This document shows positions 40,031 to 41,521 of a stretch of 41,521 nt of DNA, piece after piece. A program made the translations under genes and the position numbers. A model generated the notes under the pieces. The model was not told the DNA's origin, made no database searches, and worked only from the letters and a program-made list of their open reading frames with translations. Source of the stretch: B8-G4 sp033720735 (GTDB taxonomy: Bacteria; Bacteroidota; Bacteroidia; Chitinophagales; Saprospiraceae); the NCBI GenBank assembly GCA_033720735.1, contig JAWWBX010000005.1:1-41521 (forward strand), read 5' to 3'. Position 1 is the first letter of the stretch; every line of letters starts with the position of its first letter.

Positions 40031-41521
40031 TCAAAACTGCGTTGAAACCAGGATACGCAATCCGCTAAAGGCGGGCTCGAGCCGGCAAATGCCCCCGCTG
40101 CACACGACGCCCTCGACTTGCTTGACATATCGCATGCTGATCCGTTGCCCCCCGTGACTATAAGTAACACCGACGGTAGGAAAGTGCAGCGGATCATTGC
40201 GCCGCACGCCTGACCGGTCTACATATGGCGTGATGTTCCACATATCCGAAAGCTCGAAGACCCAGTGGGGTGCAATGCCAAACTCGGCAAGAATGAACAG
40301 CCAGCTCCCCCAATCCTGGTCAGTGTGCATATACTGCACTTCGGTACGCAGCGATGTGGTGCGACTGAATCGGTACAGGTAGTCCACATACGGCGTGACT
40401 GTCTTGACGAAGGGTACATCAGTCTTGCCTTCGTAGCGCTCCTGATTGTACCACTGAAACTGCAGCCCGCCGATTACCGTATGCTTCCGGGGCTTTTTGA
40501 AGGTCAGTTCCGTAAAGATCTCCCGGTAAAGACTGGTTCCGCTCAGGTCGTTGATCCAGGACCCGTTGATCAGATAGCTCTGTTTCAGATTCGGCCGAAA
40601 ACTGGCTTCCAGCTGTCCTGCAATCTCGCCCAGGTCCTGTGTTGCCGGCGTATATCGTGAAGTCAACCGATAGGTATTGAAGCGTGCCATGGGAGGCAGA
40701 AAATTGATCATACCCCGGTTGAGCACAGCCAGCGGATCTGCGCGGTAGTTAAAGTCGGAGGTGACCTTGCTCTCCAGGGTAATGCCCACTTTACCCCGGG
40801 CATAAGAGATCGCGTTGTAGATCACATAGCCTGACTCCAGCACGTATTTCCCCAGCGTCTGCTCGCCAGTCCACAGTGAACGGGTCGCGTACAGGTCGAG
40901 AAAGACATCTTTGCTCTTGTAGGCGCCTTCGAAATACCAGGTGACCGGGCCGTACTGCAATGTATTATAAAGGCTCAGGGCGAAGTTGTGAAAGGGCGCC
41001 TTGTCGATAAAGTCTTCAGGTGTATACGTACTCAGGACATTTGCCAGGTCATCCATCTGCCCGTCAGACAGCGTCTTGGTGATCAGCCCAATCCCTGGCG
41101 CCAGGGACAGGGCACCTTCTTTCAGGCCTGCAAAGCCTTCCAGTTTGCCTCCTGCCAGAGTCGATGCGTACAGATCGAACAGATGCTTCTGCCTGCCCCC
41201 GAAAGCGGTAAGTTGCCAGTCGGAAGAGAGCTGATAGCGTGCCCGCGCACCGAGCAGGGCGTTGTCGAGCAGCAGGGCGCGTTCCTCATACGCCTTGAAG
41301 ATGATCCCGCTGCCGATCTGTTCGTACATATGTCCAACGGTGACGTGCAGGTCCCCGAATTCCTTGCTGAGATAGGCGATGCCCAGGCCTTTGTCGCTGT
41401 ACGCGTCCGTCGGATTGAGCAAGTTGGAGTTTTTGAAATAGTCGAGCCTCAGTCCGACATCAAAGCCACTTTTGCGGTAGTTGAGTTTGAGCCAGGCCTC
41501 GACGCCGACCAGGCCGCGGTC
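40031..41521 (-). CDS. DUF6029-like outer-membrane beta-barrel protein (N-terminus cut by window edge)
   Basis: The frame is open from the TGA at 40031-40033 to the last base of the window, 496 residues without a start, so the gene continues to the right. The visible part is a run of amphipathic beta strands with Tyr/Phe/Trp at alternating positions (VTWYFEGAYKSKDVFLDLYA, HTVIGGLQFQWYNQERYEG, ISMRYVKQVEG) and ends in Phe (ILVSTQF), as in outer-membrane barrels. The mixture resembles DUF6029 proteins, which in Bacteroidota are often next to Omp28-like or TlpA-like genes, as here. I infer an outer-membrane partner of the CxxC lipoprotein; the function is not known to me. Confidence 0.65.
   Translation of the reverse strand, partial: DRGLVGVEAWLKLNYRKSGFDVGLRLDYFKNSNLLNPTDAYSDKGLGIAYLSKEFGDLHVTVGHMYEQIGSGIIFKAYEERALLLDNALLGARARYQLSSDWQLTAFGGRQKHLFDLYASTLAGGKLEGFAGLKEGALSLAPGIGLITKTLSDGQMDDLANVLSTYTPEDFIDKAPFHNFALSLYNTLQYGPVTWYFEGAYKSKDVFLDLYATRSLWTGEQTLGKYVLESGYVIYNAISYARGKVGITLESKVTSDFNYRADPLAVLNRGMINFLPPMARFNTYRLTSRYTPATQDLGEIAGQLEASFRPNLKQSYLINGSWINDLSGTSLYREIFTELTFKKPRKHTVIGGLQFQWYNQERYEGKTDVPFVKTVTPYVDYLYRFSRTTSLRTEVQYMHTDQDWGSWLFILAEFGIAPHWVFELSDMWNITPYVDRSGVRRNDPLHFPTVGVTYSHGGQRISMRYVKQVEGVVCSGGICRLEPAFSGLRILVSTQF

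Noticed and set aside
1..41521. CRISPR array, transposon, prophage, tRNA or rRNA
   Set aside because: I looked for spaced repeats of about 25-40 bases, transposase or integrase motifs, and tRNA T-loop patterns on both strands and found none; a covariance-model search would be needed to exclude small RNAs fully.

Overview
The window looks like chromosomal DNA of a Bacteroidota bacterium. My guess is a moderately GC-rich, Saprospiria/Lewinella-like lineage; the phylum is firmer than the class. Evidence: secreted proteins with both types of type IX secretion (T9SS) sorting tail, an F-type ATPase operon without beta and epsilon genes and with an a subunit carrying a long exported N-terminus, the ricT(PSP1)-holB pair, RNase Y beside zapA and pheT, DUF4252 and Omp28/DUF6029 families, and promoter boxes of the Bacteroidota type (TAnnTTTG). 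I saw no rRNA, tRNA, CRISPR array, transposase or phage gene.

Layout. 1-171: tail of a sugar-dehydrogenase-like protein. 330-4368 (minus): CNNM/CorC membrane protein, lptC and a large CHU_C surface protein. 4567-6194 (plus): pssA, purS, rsmI. 6195-6686: gene-free, with two copies of a covarying palindromic element. 6687-10569 (minus): lpd, ricT, holB. 10971-11381 (plus): PTPS/QueD-family enzyme, convergent with a small T9SS cargo protein (11393-12079). 12265-15017 (minus): two-component system. 15195-25183 (plus): a divergent export cluster with one adaptor, two ABC ATPases and three large FtsX/MacB-type permeases. 25296-28617 (minus): ABC-2 exporter pair, DUF4252 protein, sugar-1-phosphate nucleotidyltransferase. 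28856-34021 (minus): atpB-E-F-H-A-G. 34343-39126 (minus): pheT, coiled-coil protein, zapA, rny. 39217-41521 (minus): DUF6029-like outer-membrane protein (cut by the window edge) and an Omp28-like thioredoxin-fold lipoprotein.

The most unusual part is 12.2-25.2 kb. A histidine kinase with almost no periplasmic sensor is paired with an NtrC-like regulator that has lost the sigma-54 contact loop (GAFTGA) and the Walker B aspartate. It lies divergent to a five-gene ABC module plus adaptor. The two ATPases align without gaps, but the second differs in the signature motif and D-loop, which suggests an asymmetric heterodimer serving three different permeases. No outer-membrane channel gene lies in the window.

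Non-coding points of interest are three phased 7- or 8-nt tandem arrays, the covarying palindromes at 6.25 and 6.62 kb, a stem-loop between atpE and atpF, and a perfect 9-bp-arm palindrome between rny and atpB.
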